DNA of 37,092 nucleotides from Pseudomonas sp. GM80 (lineage in GTDB: Bacteria > Pseudomonadota > Gammaproteobacteria > Pseudomonadales > Pseudomonadaceae): the NCBI RefSeq assembly GCF_000282515.1, contig NZ_AKJD01000074.1, forward strand, positions 1 through 37,092, read 5' to 3'. Position 1 is the stretch's first letter, and the number at the start of each line of letters is the position of its first letter. Below the pieces are notes generated by a model. That model was not told the DNA's origin, searched no databases, and saw only the letters and a program-made list of their open reading frames with translations. Below are positions 24,170 through 32,063 of the stretch, piece after piece. The translations under genes and the position numbers were made by a program.

Positions 24170-24943
24170 TTACAGAGTGAATTGTGAGGGGGCGACGCCC
24201 AGTTCGCGGCGGAACATGTCGCTGAAGCTGCTGGGCGAGTAGCCGAGTTCGCGGGCGATCACGCTCACCGCCACGCCCTGAATCAACTCCGCCACCGCCG
24301 TCGCCAGCTGCACCTGTCGGCGCCACTCGGCGAAGCCCATGCCGAGACTGCCCTTGAACAGCCGCGCCAGGGTGCGCACGCTGGCCCCGGCATTTTCCGC
24401 GTGTTGCTCGAAAGGAATGTCCAGTGAGGGCGCCGCCATGACCGCTTGGCACACGTTCATCAGACGCCGATCGGAATCGTCCGGCAGCGGGATTTTCAGC
24501 TGCGAACGGCGTGCGCGTTGCAGCTCCAGCAACGCCAGCCCGACCAACGCCTCGTAATAGGCAGGTTCCCCGCTGTCGCCCTGCTCCACCAGCCCGACAA
24601 TCAACTCGCGCAGCAACCCACCGACCTCGATCACCTGCACCGTCTGATCCAGCGTCGCCGCCAGCGCCGGGCGCAAGTAGATATTACGCATCTGCAGATC
24701 CGACACCACGCGGATCCCGTGCGGCACACCGGGCGGCAACCACACCGCCCGCTGCGGCGGCACCACCAGCGCTTCATGCGGCGTCTCGACCCACATCACC
24801 CCGCTCATCGCGTACAGCAACTGCCCCCAGACATGCGCATGCGGCTCGATAAACAACCCACGCGGATAGGTGCGCGCCACACGTTGCACGGGCACATCGG
24901 TGTCACTGAGATCGGGGGGCGCGGCGAGGGCCATGGCGAGCAT
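24170..24943 (-). CDS. AraC-family transcriptional regulator with N-terminal cupin domain
   Basis: Regulator of 257 residues. The N-terminal cupin-like effector domain (about 15-100) contains PHAHVWGQLLYAMSGVMWVE and AVWLPPGVPHGIRV, a common metal- or ligand-binding jellyroll pattern. The C-terminal AraC double helix-turn-helix domain (about 160-257) has ASVRTLARLFKGSLGMGFAEWRRQVQLATAVAELIQGVAVSVIARELGYSPSSFSDMFRRELG. It is upstream of, and codirectional with, the XapX and MDR genes, the likely targets. Start at 24943 (ATG); codon 4 (MALAAP) is a possible alternative. Ligand unknown. Confidence 0.92.
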   Translation of the reverse strand: MLAMALAAPPDLSDTDVPVQRVARTYPRGLFIEPHAHVWGQLLYAMSGVMWVETPHEALVVPPQRAVWLPPGVPHGIRVVSDLQMRNIYLRPALAATLDQTVQVIEVGGLLRELIVGLVEQGDSGEPAYYEALVGLALLELQRARRSQLKIPLPDDSDRRLMNVCQAVMAAPSLDIPFEQHAENAGASVRTLARLFKGSLGMGFAEWRRQVQLATAVAELIQGVAVSVIARELGYSPSSFSDMFRRELGVAPSQFTL

Positions 24944-25079
24944 TCATTGGGGTTGGTGGAAGCGTCATGGTAACCAGTGCGCCGATGCGTCGCCAATGAT
25001 AGATACCGTCGGACAATCCGAGTGAATTTTCCCGGTGCGCCGCGATCCTTCTATTACCACAGGGAGGAATACGGGCTTT

Positions 25080-25307
25080 ATGAACAACGCAAAACTCTAT
25101 GTCATCGAATACACCCTTCACGGCACGCCCAAGTCGTTCATTATCCGCTCGGACAAAATGGACAACGCCGAGGCTTGGCACTGGGCAAGCTGCGACGCCG
25201 GCGTCGGGCGAATCCCGCGCTTTGGCCGTGAAAAGGTGCAGAAAACCAGCAAACCGATGGCGGAAAAATTCGGCGTGGAAAACGTCGTCTGGCGACCGAC
25301 CAGCTAA
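25080..25307 (+). CDS. Small conserved protein of unknown function (DUF6555-like)
   Basis: 75 residues, starting MNNAKLYVIEYTLHG and ending NVVWRPTS. The ATG at 25080 is chosen because AGGGAGG lies 13-19 bases upstream, a rather long spacing; an earlier in-frame ATG at 25035 lacks a site. No signal peptide or membrane segment. It has the feel of a Pseudomonas-specific small cytosolic protein, which I believe matches an uncharacterised family (DUF6555). It shows the conserved features AEAWHWASCDAGVGRIPRFGRE. Function unknown. Confidence 0.75.
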   Translation: MNNAKLYVIEYTLHGTPKSFIIRSDKMDNAEAWHWASCDAGVGRIPRFGREKVQKTSKPMAEKFGVENVVWRPTS

Positions 25308-25346
25308 GCTCAGCCTGGCGGTCGGCATCATTCGGGGGAATGCACA

Positions 25347-25619
25347 ATGAGCAGCATCAGCAGCGAGGCGCACCTGGACTATGGCTTGGACACGCTCTTT
25401 GGGCGCATAACCAAAAGTGTGGATTGTCGCGTGGGCCTGGAAGCGGTCGAGGATGATCCGTTCTGCTTCGCGCTGAGGGTGCCAGCGCCGTTACCCGACG
25501 ACCTCGACCAGGCGAAAACCGTGGTGGTCAGGGTCGAAGGCCGACGGCTGCAAGGGACGGTGCGCCATACCGAGCGCATGGATGATGCGAGTTTGAAACT
25601 GGAAGTGGAGCCTGATTAG
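25347..25619 (+). CDS. Small protein of unknown function
   Basis: 90 residues, soluble and acidic, with no signal peptide. It starts MSSISSEAHLDYGLDTLFGRITKSVDCRVGLEAVEDDPFCFALRV and ends LKLEVEPD. It has a good ribosome site (GGGGGAA) and its stop codon lies in the loop of its own terminator hairpin. I do not recognise the family. It lies 39 bases after the preceding small gene in the same direction, so the two could be cotranscribed. Confidence 0.65.
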   Translation: MSSISSEAHLDYGLDTLFGRITKSVDCRVGLEAVEDDPFCFALRVPAPLPDDLDQAKTVVVRVEGRRLQGTVRHTERMDDASLKLEVEPD

Positions 25620-25633
25620 GCTCCACTTTTTTT
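25604..25633 (+). terminator. Rho-independent terminator overlapping the stop codon
   Basis: Perfect 10-base stem AGTGGAGCCT / AGGCTCCACT with a 4-base loop GATT, followed by seven T's counting the last stem base. The TAG stop codon of the small gene spans the loop and the 3' arm of the stem. It separates this gene from the convergent metallothionein. Confidence 0.92.
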
Positions 25634-25642
25634 GCGCCGGGT

Positions 25643-25810
25643 TTATTTCGGATGCGCGCAATGGCAGCCCTTGCTTGAGCACTCCTCGCCACTCTTGTGG
25701 TGGTGAGCGCAGGCTTCGCAGCAGTAGTGTTTGCCGTGTACGGCGTAGGAATGATCGCCTTCTTTGATGGTGCAGTTGCAGCCGGGGCAATCGCATTTTT
25801 TATCGGGCAT
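25643..25810 (-). CDS. Bacterial metallothionein
   Basis: A 55-residue cytosolic metal-binding protein, with start ATG at 25810 preceded by AAGGAG. It has ten cysteines (6, 8, 11, 13, 30, 31, 34, 44, 49, 51) and eight histidines (20, 25, 28, 36, 37, 38, 50, 53). The CDCPGCNC and YCCEAC motifs match the SmtA-type family, which binds zinc, cadmium and copper in a four-metal cluster. Pseudomonas members are known to have extra histidines and a long tail. The HHH at 36-38 and the CxC at 49-51 (GCHC) are notable. It is convergent with the small gene before it and followed upstream by a REP-rich intergenic region. Confidence 0.94.
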   Translation of the reverse strand: MPDKKCDCPGCNCTIKEGDHSYAVHGKHYCCEACAHHHKSGEECSSKGCHCAHPK

Positions 25811-25869
25811 GGAACAGACTCCTTGTGTGGTGGTTGTCTGAGGCTTGGAGGGCAAGCCGTGATACCCAG

Positions 25870-26069
25870 TGTAGGAGCTGCCGAAGGCTGCGATCTTTTG
25901 ATCCGGATTTTTTATTGGGGTTTGGGGGACATATCCGTTGCTGCGGATATGGCTTCCGACGGTTTCGCTCTTATCAGCGAGCCCCTTTTTCAAACGCCGG
26001 AATGCCGGCCCGGCGAAAATTCAAAAACCAGAGCCAGATCAAAAGATCGCAGCCTTCGGCAGCTCCTAC
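25870..26069. repeat. Two inverted type-A REPs flanking a degenerate dispersed repeat
   Basis: A type-A REP (25870-25903, TGTAGGAGCTGCCGAAGG) and its inverse (26037-26069) enclose about 133 bases. The centre (about 25925-26018: GGGGGACATATCCGTTGCTG, then a pyrimidine-rich segment and CGGAATGCCGGCCCGGC) resembles a dispersed repeat that I recall from many Pseudomonas genomes; this identification is from memory. No gene in this 200-base region. Confidence 0.7.
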
Positions 26070-26122
26070 GGGGGATTGCATCGAAGATTGGCAGGCTGCC
26101 AGCAAGCGAAGCCGATAAACCA

Positions 26123-26206
26123 TGTAGGAGCTGCCGCAGGCTGCGATCTTTTGATCTTGCTCTTAAAAGATAAAGTCAAAGATCGCAGCCTTCGGCAGCT
26201 CCTACA
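26123..26206. repeat. REPIN, type A, with a spacer duplicated at 37031-37092
   Basis: Two inverted type-A REPs with an AT-rich spacer (GATCTTGCTCTTAAAAGATA) between the GATC ends. Bases 26145-26206 are identical, in inverse, to 37031-37092, including all of the spacer. See the matching finding. Confidence 0.93.
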
Positions 26207-26252
26207 GGGGATGATGGTACGGCTGGGAGAGGTGGGTCGGCTGTCAGGCCGC

Positions 26253-26280
26253 CTTCGCGAGCAAGCTTTGCTCCTACGAA
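26253..26280. repeat. Solitary REP-like hairpin
   Basis: A single element (CTTCGCGAGCAAGCTTTGCT, then CCTAC) with a 6-base stem GAGCAA/TTGCTC. It is a diverged relative of the type-C family and has no inverted partner nearby. The 26207-26325 gap holds nothing else that I can recognise. Confidence 0.6.
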
Positions 26281-26325
26281 GAACAACAGCTGAACGCGCA
26301 CCGCTTGCCCCCCAAAAAACCCGAA

Positions 26326-26784
26326 TCAATCCCCCGTACGCACACTGCTCCGATACATAAACACCAAAGCCAACCCCAAACACCCCATCGCCAAAACCCG
26401 GCTACCGGACAAATCGATCGCCGGGTTGCCAAACCAGCCAAAATTATCGATCAACATCCCCATCCCCAACTGCCCGACAATCACCGCCACGGTCGCCACC
26501 GCCGTACCGACCCGAGGCACAGCGCCGACCATGACAATCATGTATATCACGCCAAACAGCGCCCCACTGAGCTGCCACTTCGGCACATCAAGCAAACTCA
26601 CCGAATGCGCCGGTTCGAAAAACACAATCAGCAATCCGGTCACCAGCGCACCCACGGCGAACGTCAGCAAACTGCTGCGCAACACGCCGACAGTTTCCCC
26701 CAAGCGCCCATTGATCGCTGCCTGAACACTCAGCACCGCACCTGCCGCAACCACCACGGCCAACAAAATAATCAGACTCATCAT
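26326..26784 (-). CDS. Half-size DMT-family transporter, second subunit (YdcZ/DUF606-like)
   Basis: Inner-membrane protein of 152 residues with about five hydrophobic helices, in the drug/metabolite transporter superfamily (DUF606 branch). Such proteins usually work as a pair of homologous half-units. Conserved family features include AINGRLG near 25 and the GQLGMGMLIDNFGWFG segment. It starts with two consecutive ATG codons; the first overlaps the stop of the upstream gene (TGATG), so translation is coupled. The substrate is unknown. Confidence 0.87.
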   Translation of the reverse strand: MMSLIILLAVVVAAGAVLSVQAAINGRLGETVGVLRSSLLTFAVGALVTGLLIVFFEPAHSVSLLDVPKWQLSGALFGVIYMIVMVGAVPRVGTAVATVAVIVGQLGMGMLIDNFGWFGNPAIDLSGSRVLAMGCLGLALVFMYRSSVRTGD

Positions 26785-27269
26785 CAACCCCGAGCAATCA
26801 AAACAAGTGCCGCCACAATCAGCAACAACGCCAGCCAACGTTCACCGTTGACCTTCTTGCGCGCCGTCCCGAACCAGCCGAAATGGTCGATCAACACACT
26901 CTTGCCGACTTGCCCGGAGAGGATCGCGATCATCGTCATGGCGATGCCGATGTGCGGCGTGGCCAGGGTCAGTACCACCACGTAGATCGGCCCGAGAATG
27001 CCCCCGATCAATTGCCAGCGCGGCAAGGTGTTCAGCGCCGGGCCCTTCTGCGGGCCGGCAAACAACAGCAGCAAAAACAGAATCGCCGAGCCGACGCCAA
27101 AGATGCTCAACGTCGCCCACAGATGCCCGACCTGCGCGCCCAATGGCCCAAGCAACCCGGCCTCTACCGACAACCCCATGCCCGCCATTATCACCAGCGG
27201 CAGCAATAACCAGCGCAACCCCGGTTTGGCCACCGGTGCCACCACATTCACTTCATCCAACGTTTGCAT
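26784..27269 (-). CDS. Half-size DMT-family transporter, first subunit (YdcZ/DUF606-like)
   Basis: Homologous partner of the next gene, 161 residues from ATG at 27269 (MQTLDEVN). A GTG two codons earlier (27275) could also serve as start, as neither has a clear Shine-Dalgarno. It has about five helices, with GGILGPIYVVVLTLATPHIG and GQVGKSVLIDHFGWFG aligning with the same blocks of the second subunit. In this family the two halves likely insert in opposite orientation and dimerise. Divergent LysR gene 112 bases upstream is the probable regulator. Confidence 0.87.
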   Translation of the reverse strand: MQTLDEVNVVAPVAKPGLRWLLLPLVIMAGMGLSVEAGLLGPLGAQVGHLWATLSIFGVGSAILFLLLLFAGPQKGPALNTLPRWQLIGGILGPIYVVVLTLATPHIGIAMTMIAILSGQVGKSVLIDHFGWFGTARKKVNGERWLALLLIVAALVLIARG

Positions 27270-27381
27270 AAACACAATCCAGCCCAGTCAACGATGGCGC
27301 GGATTATCGGCTGGCGTCGCTGTGCGATAAATGGGAGCATCCGGACAACACTTTTGCGCATCACGCACAGCAGGACAGATC

Positions 27382-28317
27382 ATGCACGGGCTCAGCGAAC
27401 TCGGATTCAAGGCACTGCGGTTATTTGTGGCCGTGCTCGACCATGGCAGTTTTTCCGAAGTGGCCCGCCGCGAGGGCGTGGCGCCCTCTTCGATATCCCG
27501 GCAAATCCAGTTGATGGAGCAGGCGCTGAATCAGCAATTGCTCTACCGCCACACCCGCGCCGTCACGCCGACCGAAGCCGGGCGCATGCTCGGCTACCAC
27601 GCGCGATTGTTGCTGGTGCAACTGGAAGAAGCTGAGCAAGCCTTGCAGGAACAGCAAAGCGAACCCACCGGCCTGGTGCGCATCAACGCACCGGTGGTCT
27701 TCGGTCAGCGGCATCTGACGCCGTGGCTGGGGCAGTTGTGCGCGCGCTATCCGAAGCTGCAACTGGATATCCAGCAGACCGACCACTACGTCGACCCGCT
27801 GCAGGAAGGCGCCGATTTGCTGTTTCGCATCGGCCCGCTGCACGACTCGAGCATGCAGGCGCGGATTGTCGCGCCGCACCGCTTTCAGGTCGCCGCCAGC
27901 CCGGCATATCTCAAGCGTCACGGCACACCGCAACAGCCTGAAGACCTCGCGCAGCATCAATGCCTGGCCTACAAAGGCGCGGCCGGTCTGCAACGCTGGT
28001 TTTTCCGCCGCGAGGGTGAAGACTGGACACCGTATTCGGTGAAAGGCCCGATCACCGGCAACCATGCCGACACCCTCACGCAAGCCGCCGAACAAGGTTT
28101 GGGCCTGGTGATGTTTCCGTCGTGGCTGATTGGCGAAGCGGTGCGCGAAGGCACGTTGGTGCCGGTGCTGGGGGAGTATCAGGTGTCGAACAGCCTGGAA
28201 CCGCAGCAGATCGCGGTGCTGTGGCCGGGCAGCCGCCGGCTGTCAGTGAAGGTGCGCACGGTCATCGACTTCTTCATGGAATGCTTCGGCGAAATCCCCT
28301 ACTGGGACAGACCATGA
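27382..28317 (+). CDS. LysR-family transcriptional regulator
   Basis: 311-residue regulator from the ATG at 27382, which has AGGA nine bases upstream; an in-frame ATG 51 bases earlier lacks a site. The N-terminal winged helix-turn-helix (about 5-65) has FKALRLFVAVLDHGSFSEVARREGVAPSSISRQIQLMEQALNQQLLYRHTRAVTPTEAG. The effector domain (about 90-300) has the fold pattern of CrgA-type LysR proteins. It is divergent from the DMT pair, and LysR proteins often act on such neighbours; the shared 112-base region would hold its site. Ligand unknown. Confidence 0.94.
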   Translation: MHGLSELGFKALRLFVAVLDHGSFSEVARREGVAPSSISRQIQLMEQALNQQLLYRHTRAVTPTEAGRMLGYHARLLLVQLEEAEQALQEQQSEPTGLVRINAPVVFGQRHLTPWLGQLCARYPKLQLDIQQTDHYVDPLQEGADLLFRIGPLHDSSMQARIVAPHRFQVAASPAYLKRHGTPQQPEDLAQHQCLAYKGAAGLQRWFFRREGEDWTPYSVKGPITGNHADTLTQAAEQGLGLVMFPSWLIGEAVREGTLVPVLGEYQVSNSLEPQQIAVLWPGSRRLSVKVRTVIDFFMECFGEIPYWDRP

Positions 28318-28323
28318 TTTCCC

Positions 28324-28429
28324 ATGTAGGAGCTGCCGCAGGCTGCAATCTTTTGATCTTGATTGTTAAAAACCAGATCAAAAGATCAAAACCAGATCAA
28401 AAGATCGCAGCCTGCGGCAGCTCCTACAT
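28324..28429. repeat. REPIN, type A, with an internal tandem duplication
   Basis: Two type-A REPs in the outward arrangement. On the 3' side the segment ACCAGATCAAAAGATC occurs twice in tandem with two extra A's, and one arm has a G to A change (GCTGCAATC). It lies between the LysR gene and the convergent chemoreceptor. Confidence 0.9.
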
Positions 28430-28445
28430 TGGATAGTGAGGGGAG

Positions 28446-30128
28446 TCAGATGCGGAACTGGCCCACGAGTTTGCCCAGGCGCTGGCCAAGTTCGGCCAGG
28501 CTGCGTGAGGTCTGCGCGCCGAGTTGCGTCTCATCGGCGACGTTGTCCACCGCCACCGCAATCTGATGCACGCTGCGGTTGATCTCCTCCGCCACCGCCG
28601 TCTGCTCTTCCGCCGCACTGGCGATCTGCGCGTTCATCGAGTTGATCGTCGCAATCAGCGACGCCATTGCATCCAGCGACGCGCCAGCCTGATTGGCCTG
28701 TTGCGAGGTGCCGTCACCGGCCTCGCTGGAGCGGCGCATCGCCTCGACCGCCTGCTGGGTGCCCGCCTGCAATCGATCGATCATCCCCTGAATTTCCTGG
28801 GTGCTGATCTGCGTGCGACTGGCCAGCGCCCGCACCTCGTCCGCCACCACGGCAAAGCCGCGCCCGGCCTCACCGGCGCGCGCCGCTTCGATCGCCGCGT
28901 TCAGCGCCAGCAAGTTGGTCTGCTCGGCAATCGAACGGATCACCCCGAGCACGCCGACAATCGAGGTCACGTCCTGCTGCAGGCTGTCGAGGGATACACC
29001 GCTGCTGCGGATGTCATCGACCAACGCATGAATCTGTTTGATGCTGCCCGCCACCACACGCTTGGCGCTCTGGCCTTCTTCGTCGGTCTGCTGGGCGGCG
29101 ACGGCGGCGTTCTGCGCGCTCTTGGCCACTTCCTGCGCGGCGGCAGACATCTCGTTGATGGCGGTGGCAACCTGATCGGTCTCGTGACGCTGCCGCTCCA
29201 TCGCCTGATCGGAACGCTGCGCCTGATCGGACACCTGCGTCACCAGCCCGGTGAGTTGCGTGGTCATCTCGGTGATCTGCCGCACCAGGCCGTGGATTTT
29301 ATCGACGAAGCGGTTGAACGAGCCGGCCAGTTCACCGAGTTCGTCCTGGCTGGTGATGTTCAGGCGGCGGGTCAGATCGCCCTCGCCCGCCGCGATGTCG
29401 TCGAGGTTGGCTTTCATCAGGGTCAGCGGACGCAGAATGGTATTGGCCAGCAGCATCCCCGCCGCCGCGATCACCAACAGCACCACCAGCGCCACGCCGA
29501 CGATGCTCAGCACCACGCCTTGCATGCGTTCCTGAACCTGCGCTTCAACCTGCGCCACTTGCGCTTCGATGCCGTCGAGATTGACCGAGGTCCCCACGGC
29601 CATGTCCCACTTCGCCAGGTATTCGGTGTAACCGAGTTTCGGCACCAGCACTTGCGCATTGCCCGGCAGCGGCGAGCTGTATTGCAGATAGTGAGTGCCG
29701 TCCTTCGCGACCTTCACCAGGCCCTGATTGACGTAAACACCGTTCGGGTCGCGATTGTCCTTGAAGCTTTTGCCCACGCCTTCCGGGTCGCTGGCCTTGA
29801 ACAGGCGCACGGTCTCGGAGTCGTAGCCGAAGAAGTAGCCGTCCTTGCCGTAGCGGATGCCCGAGAGCAATTTGATCGCTTGCGCCCGCGCCGCTTCATC
29901 GCCCGGGGCGGCCGCGTCGTAGAGCGGTTTGATCGTAGTCATGGCCACGGCCACGTAACTTTGCAGGGTCGCTTTGGCGTCGCCGAGCAGGCGTTCGCGG
30001 GTCTGTTCGACCTCTTTGTGCGCTTGTTCCTGGAGGATGAACAGCGTGGTCAGGCTGATGACCAGCGCAAAGAGCAATACCGGAAGAACGGCGAGGGACA
30101 GGACTTTAGCCTTGAGGCTCAGGCGCAT
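28446..30128 (-). CDS. Methyl-accepting chemotaxis protein with single Cache domain (CtpM-like)
   Basis: Transmembrane chemoreceptor, 560 residues. TM1 is about 8-31. A periplasmic single-Cache domain (about 33-190) has the family signature [18 protein letters not shown] and [15 protein letters not shown]2 is about 203-228. HAMP follows, with a [16 protein letters not shown] stretch, then the signalling domain with hairpin tip [40 protein letters not shown]. No CheR-binding pentapeptide at the C-terminus. Length, domain type and position next to the antiporter-family gene and a TlpQ-like receptor match P. aeruginosa PA2652 (CtpM), reported to bind malate. Ligand here is inferred from that synteny. 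Confidence 0.9.
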   Translation of the reverse strand: MRLSLKAKVLSLAVLPVLLFALVISLTTLFILQEQAHKEVEQTRERLLGDAKATLQSYVAVAMTTIKPLYDAAAPGDEAARAQAIKLLSGIRYGKDGYFFGYDSETVRLFKASDPEGVGKSFKDNRDPNGVYVNQGLVKVAKDGTHYLQYSSPLPGNAQVLVPKLGYTEYLAKWDMAVGTSVNLDGIEAQVAQVEAQVQERMQGVVLSIVGVALVVLLVIAAAGMLLANTILRPLTLMKANLDDIAAGEGDLTRRLNITSQDELGELAGSFNRFVDKIHGLVRQITEMTTQLTGLVTQVSDQAQRSDQAMERQRHETDQVATAINEMSAAAQEVAKSAQNAAVAAQQTDEEGQSAKRVVAGSIKQIHALVDDIRSSGVSLDSLQQDVTSIVGVLGVIRSIAEQTNLLALNAAIEAARAGEAGRGFAVVADEVRALASRTQISTQEIQGMIDRLQAGTQQAVEAMRRSSEAGDGTSQQANQAGASLDAMASLIATINSMNAQIASAAEEQTAVAEEINRSVHQIAVAVDNVADETQLGAQTSRSLAELGQRLGKLVGQFRI

Positions 30129-30208
30129 TGTGGGGGCTCACTCTTTTGGTTTTATTGGCGTGGTTAAAGGCTTTAACGGCACGCAAAACCAAAAGTTGAA
30201 CCCGCAAA

Positions 30209-30276
30209 AAAAGATCGCAGCCTTCGGCAGCTCCTACAGAGATCGATGTAGGAGCTGCCGAAGGCTGCGATCTTTT
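30209..30276. repeat. Type-A REP doublet, tail-facing arrangement
   Basis: A perfect inverted pair in which the CCTACA ends face each other across 8 bases (GAGATCGA) and the GATC ends are outward. This is the same topology as 9517-9594 and the opposite of the others. It lies downstream of the transporter gene, before the chemoreceptor. Confidence 0.92.
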
Positions 30277-30293
30277 GATCTTCAGAGGCTAAA

Positions 30294-31613
30294 TTACAAC
30301 ACCATCGCGGCCACCCAGCCGAACGCCAGCAGCGGCAGGTTGTAGTGCAGGAACGTCGGCACCACGGTGTCCCAGATGTGGTGATGCTGACCGTCGACGT
30401 TCAAGCCAGAGGTTGGCCCCAGCGTCGAATCCGAAGCCGGCGAACCGGTATCGCCCAACGCCCCGGCAGTGCCGACGATGCACACGATCGCCATCGGGCT
30501 GAAGCCCAACTGCACGCACAACGGCACGAAAATCGCCGCAAGAATCGGCACGGTCGAGAACGACGAGCCGATACCGATGGTCACCATCAAACCCACCAGC
30601 AACATCAACAACGCGCCGATGGCCTGACTGTGATCGATCCACGCCGCCGCGCTTTCGACCAGGGTGCGCACTTCGCCGGTGGCCTTGAGCACTTCGGCAA
30701 ACCCCGAGGCCGAGATCATGATGAAGCCGATCATCGCCATCATCTTCATGCCTTCGGTGAACAGGTCGTCGGTTTCACGCCATTTCACGATGCCTGACGC
30801 CGAGAAGATCAGAAAACCGGCCAGCGCACCGATAATCATCGAGTCCAGCAACAGTTGAATGATGAACGCAGCCGCAATCGCCAGACCGGCAATGCCAATG
30901 GTTTTCGGGTTGTAGGCCACGCTGACCTGCTCGACCTGTTCAATCTTCTCCAGATCGTAAACGCGCTTTTTGCGGTAGCTGAAAAACACCGCCACCAACA
31001 GACCGAAGACCATGCCCAGCGCCGGAATCGCCATGGCGTGCATGACATTGATCTGGCTGATGTCGACGCCGGCCTTGCTGACGTTGGCCAGCAGAATCTG
31101 GTTAAGGAAGATGTTGCCGAAGCCGACCGGGAACACCATGTACGGCGTGATCAGACCGAAGGTCATGACGCAGGCGATCAGGCGGCGGTCGAGTTGCAGC
31201 TTGGTCAGCACATATAGAAGTGGCGGCACCAGCAGCGGAATGAACGCGATGTGGATCGGCAGAATGTTCTGCGAAGCGATCGCCACCACCCACAGCAAGC
31301 CAATCAGCAGCCATTTGACGCTGCCGCCGCCGCTCGAATGCTGGCGATCAACCATCGCCAGAGCCTTGTCGGCCAGCGCATGGGCCAGGCCGGACTTGGC
31401 AATCGCCACGGCGAAAGCGCCGAGCAGCGCGTAGGACAACGCCACCGTCGCCCCGCCACCAAGACCGCTGTTGAACGCCTTGAGCGTGGCATCGATGCCC
31501 AGACCACCGGTCAGGCCACCGACGAGCGCGCCGACGATCAAAGCGATCACCACATGCACGCGGGACAGGCTGAGTACCAGCATGACGCCGACCGCGGCTA
31601 TGACTGCATTCAT
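30294..31613 (-). CDS. Na+/H+ antiporter-family (YuiF-like) inner-membrane transporter
   Basis: Integral membrane protein of 439 residues with about 11-12 hydrophobic helices. The sequence has the Na+/H+ antiporter family N-terminal segment ([39 protein letters not shown]), then [20 protein letters not shown] and the C-terminal [41 protein letters not shown]. Many members are amino-acid or organic-acid carriers, so the antiport label is only a family name. It lies between two chemoreceptors, which suggests that its substrate may be one of their ligands. Corresponds by synteny to PA2653. Confidence 0.85.
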   Translation of the reverse strand: MNAVIAAVGVMLVLSLSRVHVVIALIVGALVGGLTGGLGIDATLKAFNSGLGGGATVALSYALLGAFAVAIAKSGLAHALADKALAMVDRQHSSGGGSVKWLLIGLLWVVAIASQNILPIHIAFIPLLVPPLLYVLTKLQLDRRLIACVMTFGLITPYMVFPVGFGNIFLNQILLANVSKAGVDISQINVMHAMAIPALGMVFGLLVAVFFSYRKKRVYDLEKIEQVEQVSVAYNPKTIGIAGLAIAAAFIIQLLLDSMIIGALAGFLIFSASGIVKWRETDDLFTEGMKMMAMIGFIMISASGFAEVLKATGEVRTLVESAAAWIDHSQAIGALLMLLVGLMVTIGIGSSFSTVPILAAIFVPLCVQLGFSPMAIVCIVGTAGALGDTGSPASDSTLGPTSGLNVDGQHHHIWDTVVPTFLHYNLPLLAFGWVAAMVL

Positions 31614-31801
31614 TTCACTACCTCAAAAAACACTGCGATGGAAAACACACCGCCAGACAGGATGAGTCCGCCAACGGGTTACCGGCGGATTTGCAAAGAG
31701 GGTCTTATTAGAAGGGCGCGCACTGTGCCGCAGAGTGGCGGCGGTGTCAAAACAACTGCTGGCTGCACAATGGCTGAAATCCTCCTGTGATGAAGGTATT
31801 T

Positions 31802-31927
31802 CCTGTGGCGAGGGGATTTATCCCCGATCGGCTGCGCAGCAGTCGCAAAACCTGCAGATTCAATTTACCTGACGCAATGCAGGGGGCGGCTTCGCCACCC
31901 ATCGGGGATAAATCCCCTCACCACAGG
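31802..31927. repeat. REPIN, type D, in the divergent intergenic region
   Basis: Arms TGTGGCGAGGGGATTTATCC and inverse, with one mismatch in the second arm (CTCACC for CTCGCC). The 72-base spacer has a small palindrome (GGCGGCTTCGCCACC). It sits in the 450-base gap between the transporter and the TlpQ-like receptor. The remainder of that gap shows no gene. Confidence 0.9.
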
Positions 31928-32063
31928 TTTTGTGCTCAACCCAAACAGGGGGGCCAGCCTTGGCATGCGGCAATTGGTCATATTGTGTTTCAGGGATAAA
32001 GAAAGCCGATTTGCGGCCGTTACAGTGCAAAGTCTCAGATATTTATCGAATAAGGACGTCTCC

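Noticed and set aside
25870..26280. Cluster of similar repeats that might be a CRISPR array
   Set aside because: The repeats are alternating inverted REPs with irregular spacing, not direct repeats with uniform spacers, and no cas genes are nearby.
31996..32013. TAAAG and GCCGAT near each other before the TlpQ-like gene, resembling a flagellar sigma-28 promoter
   Set aside because: The two boxes are only about 4 bases apart, whereas sigma-28 promoters need a spacer of about 11-15 bases.
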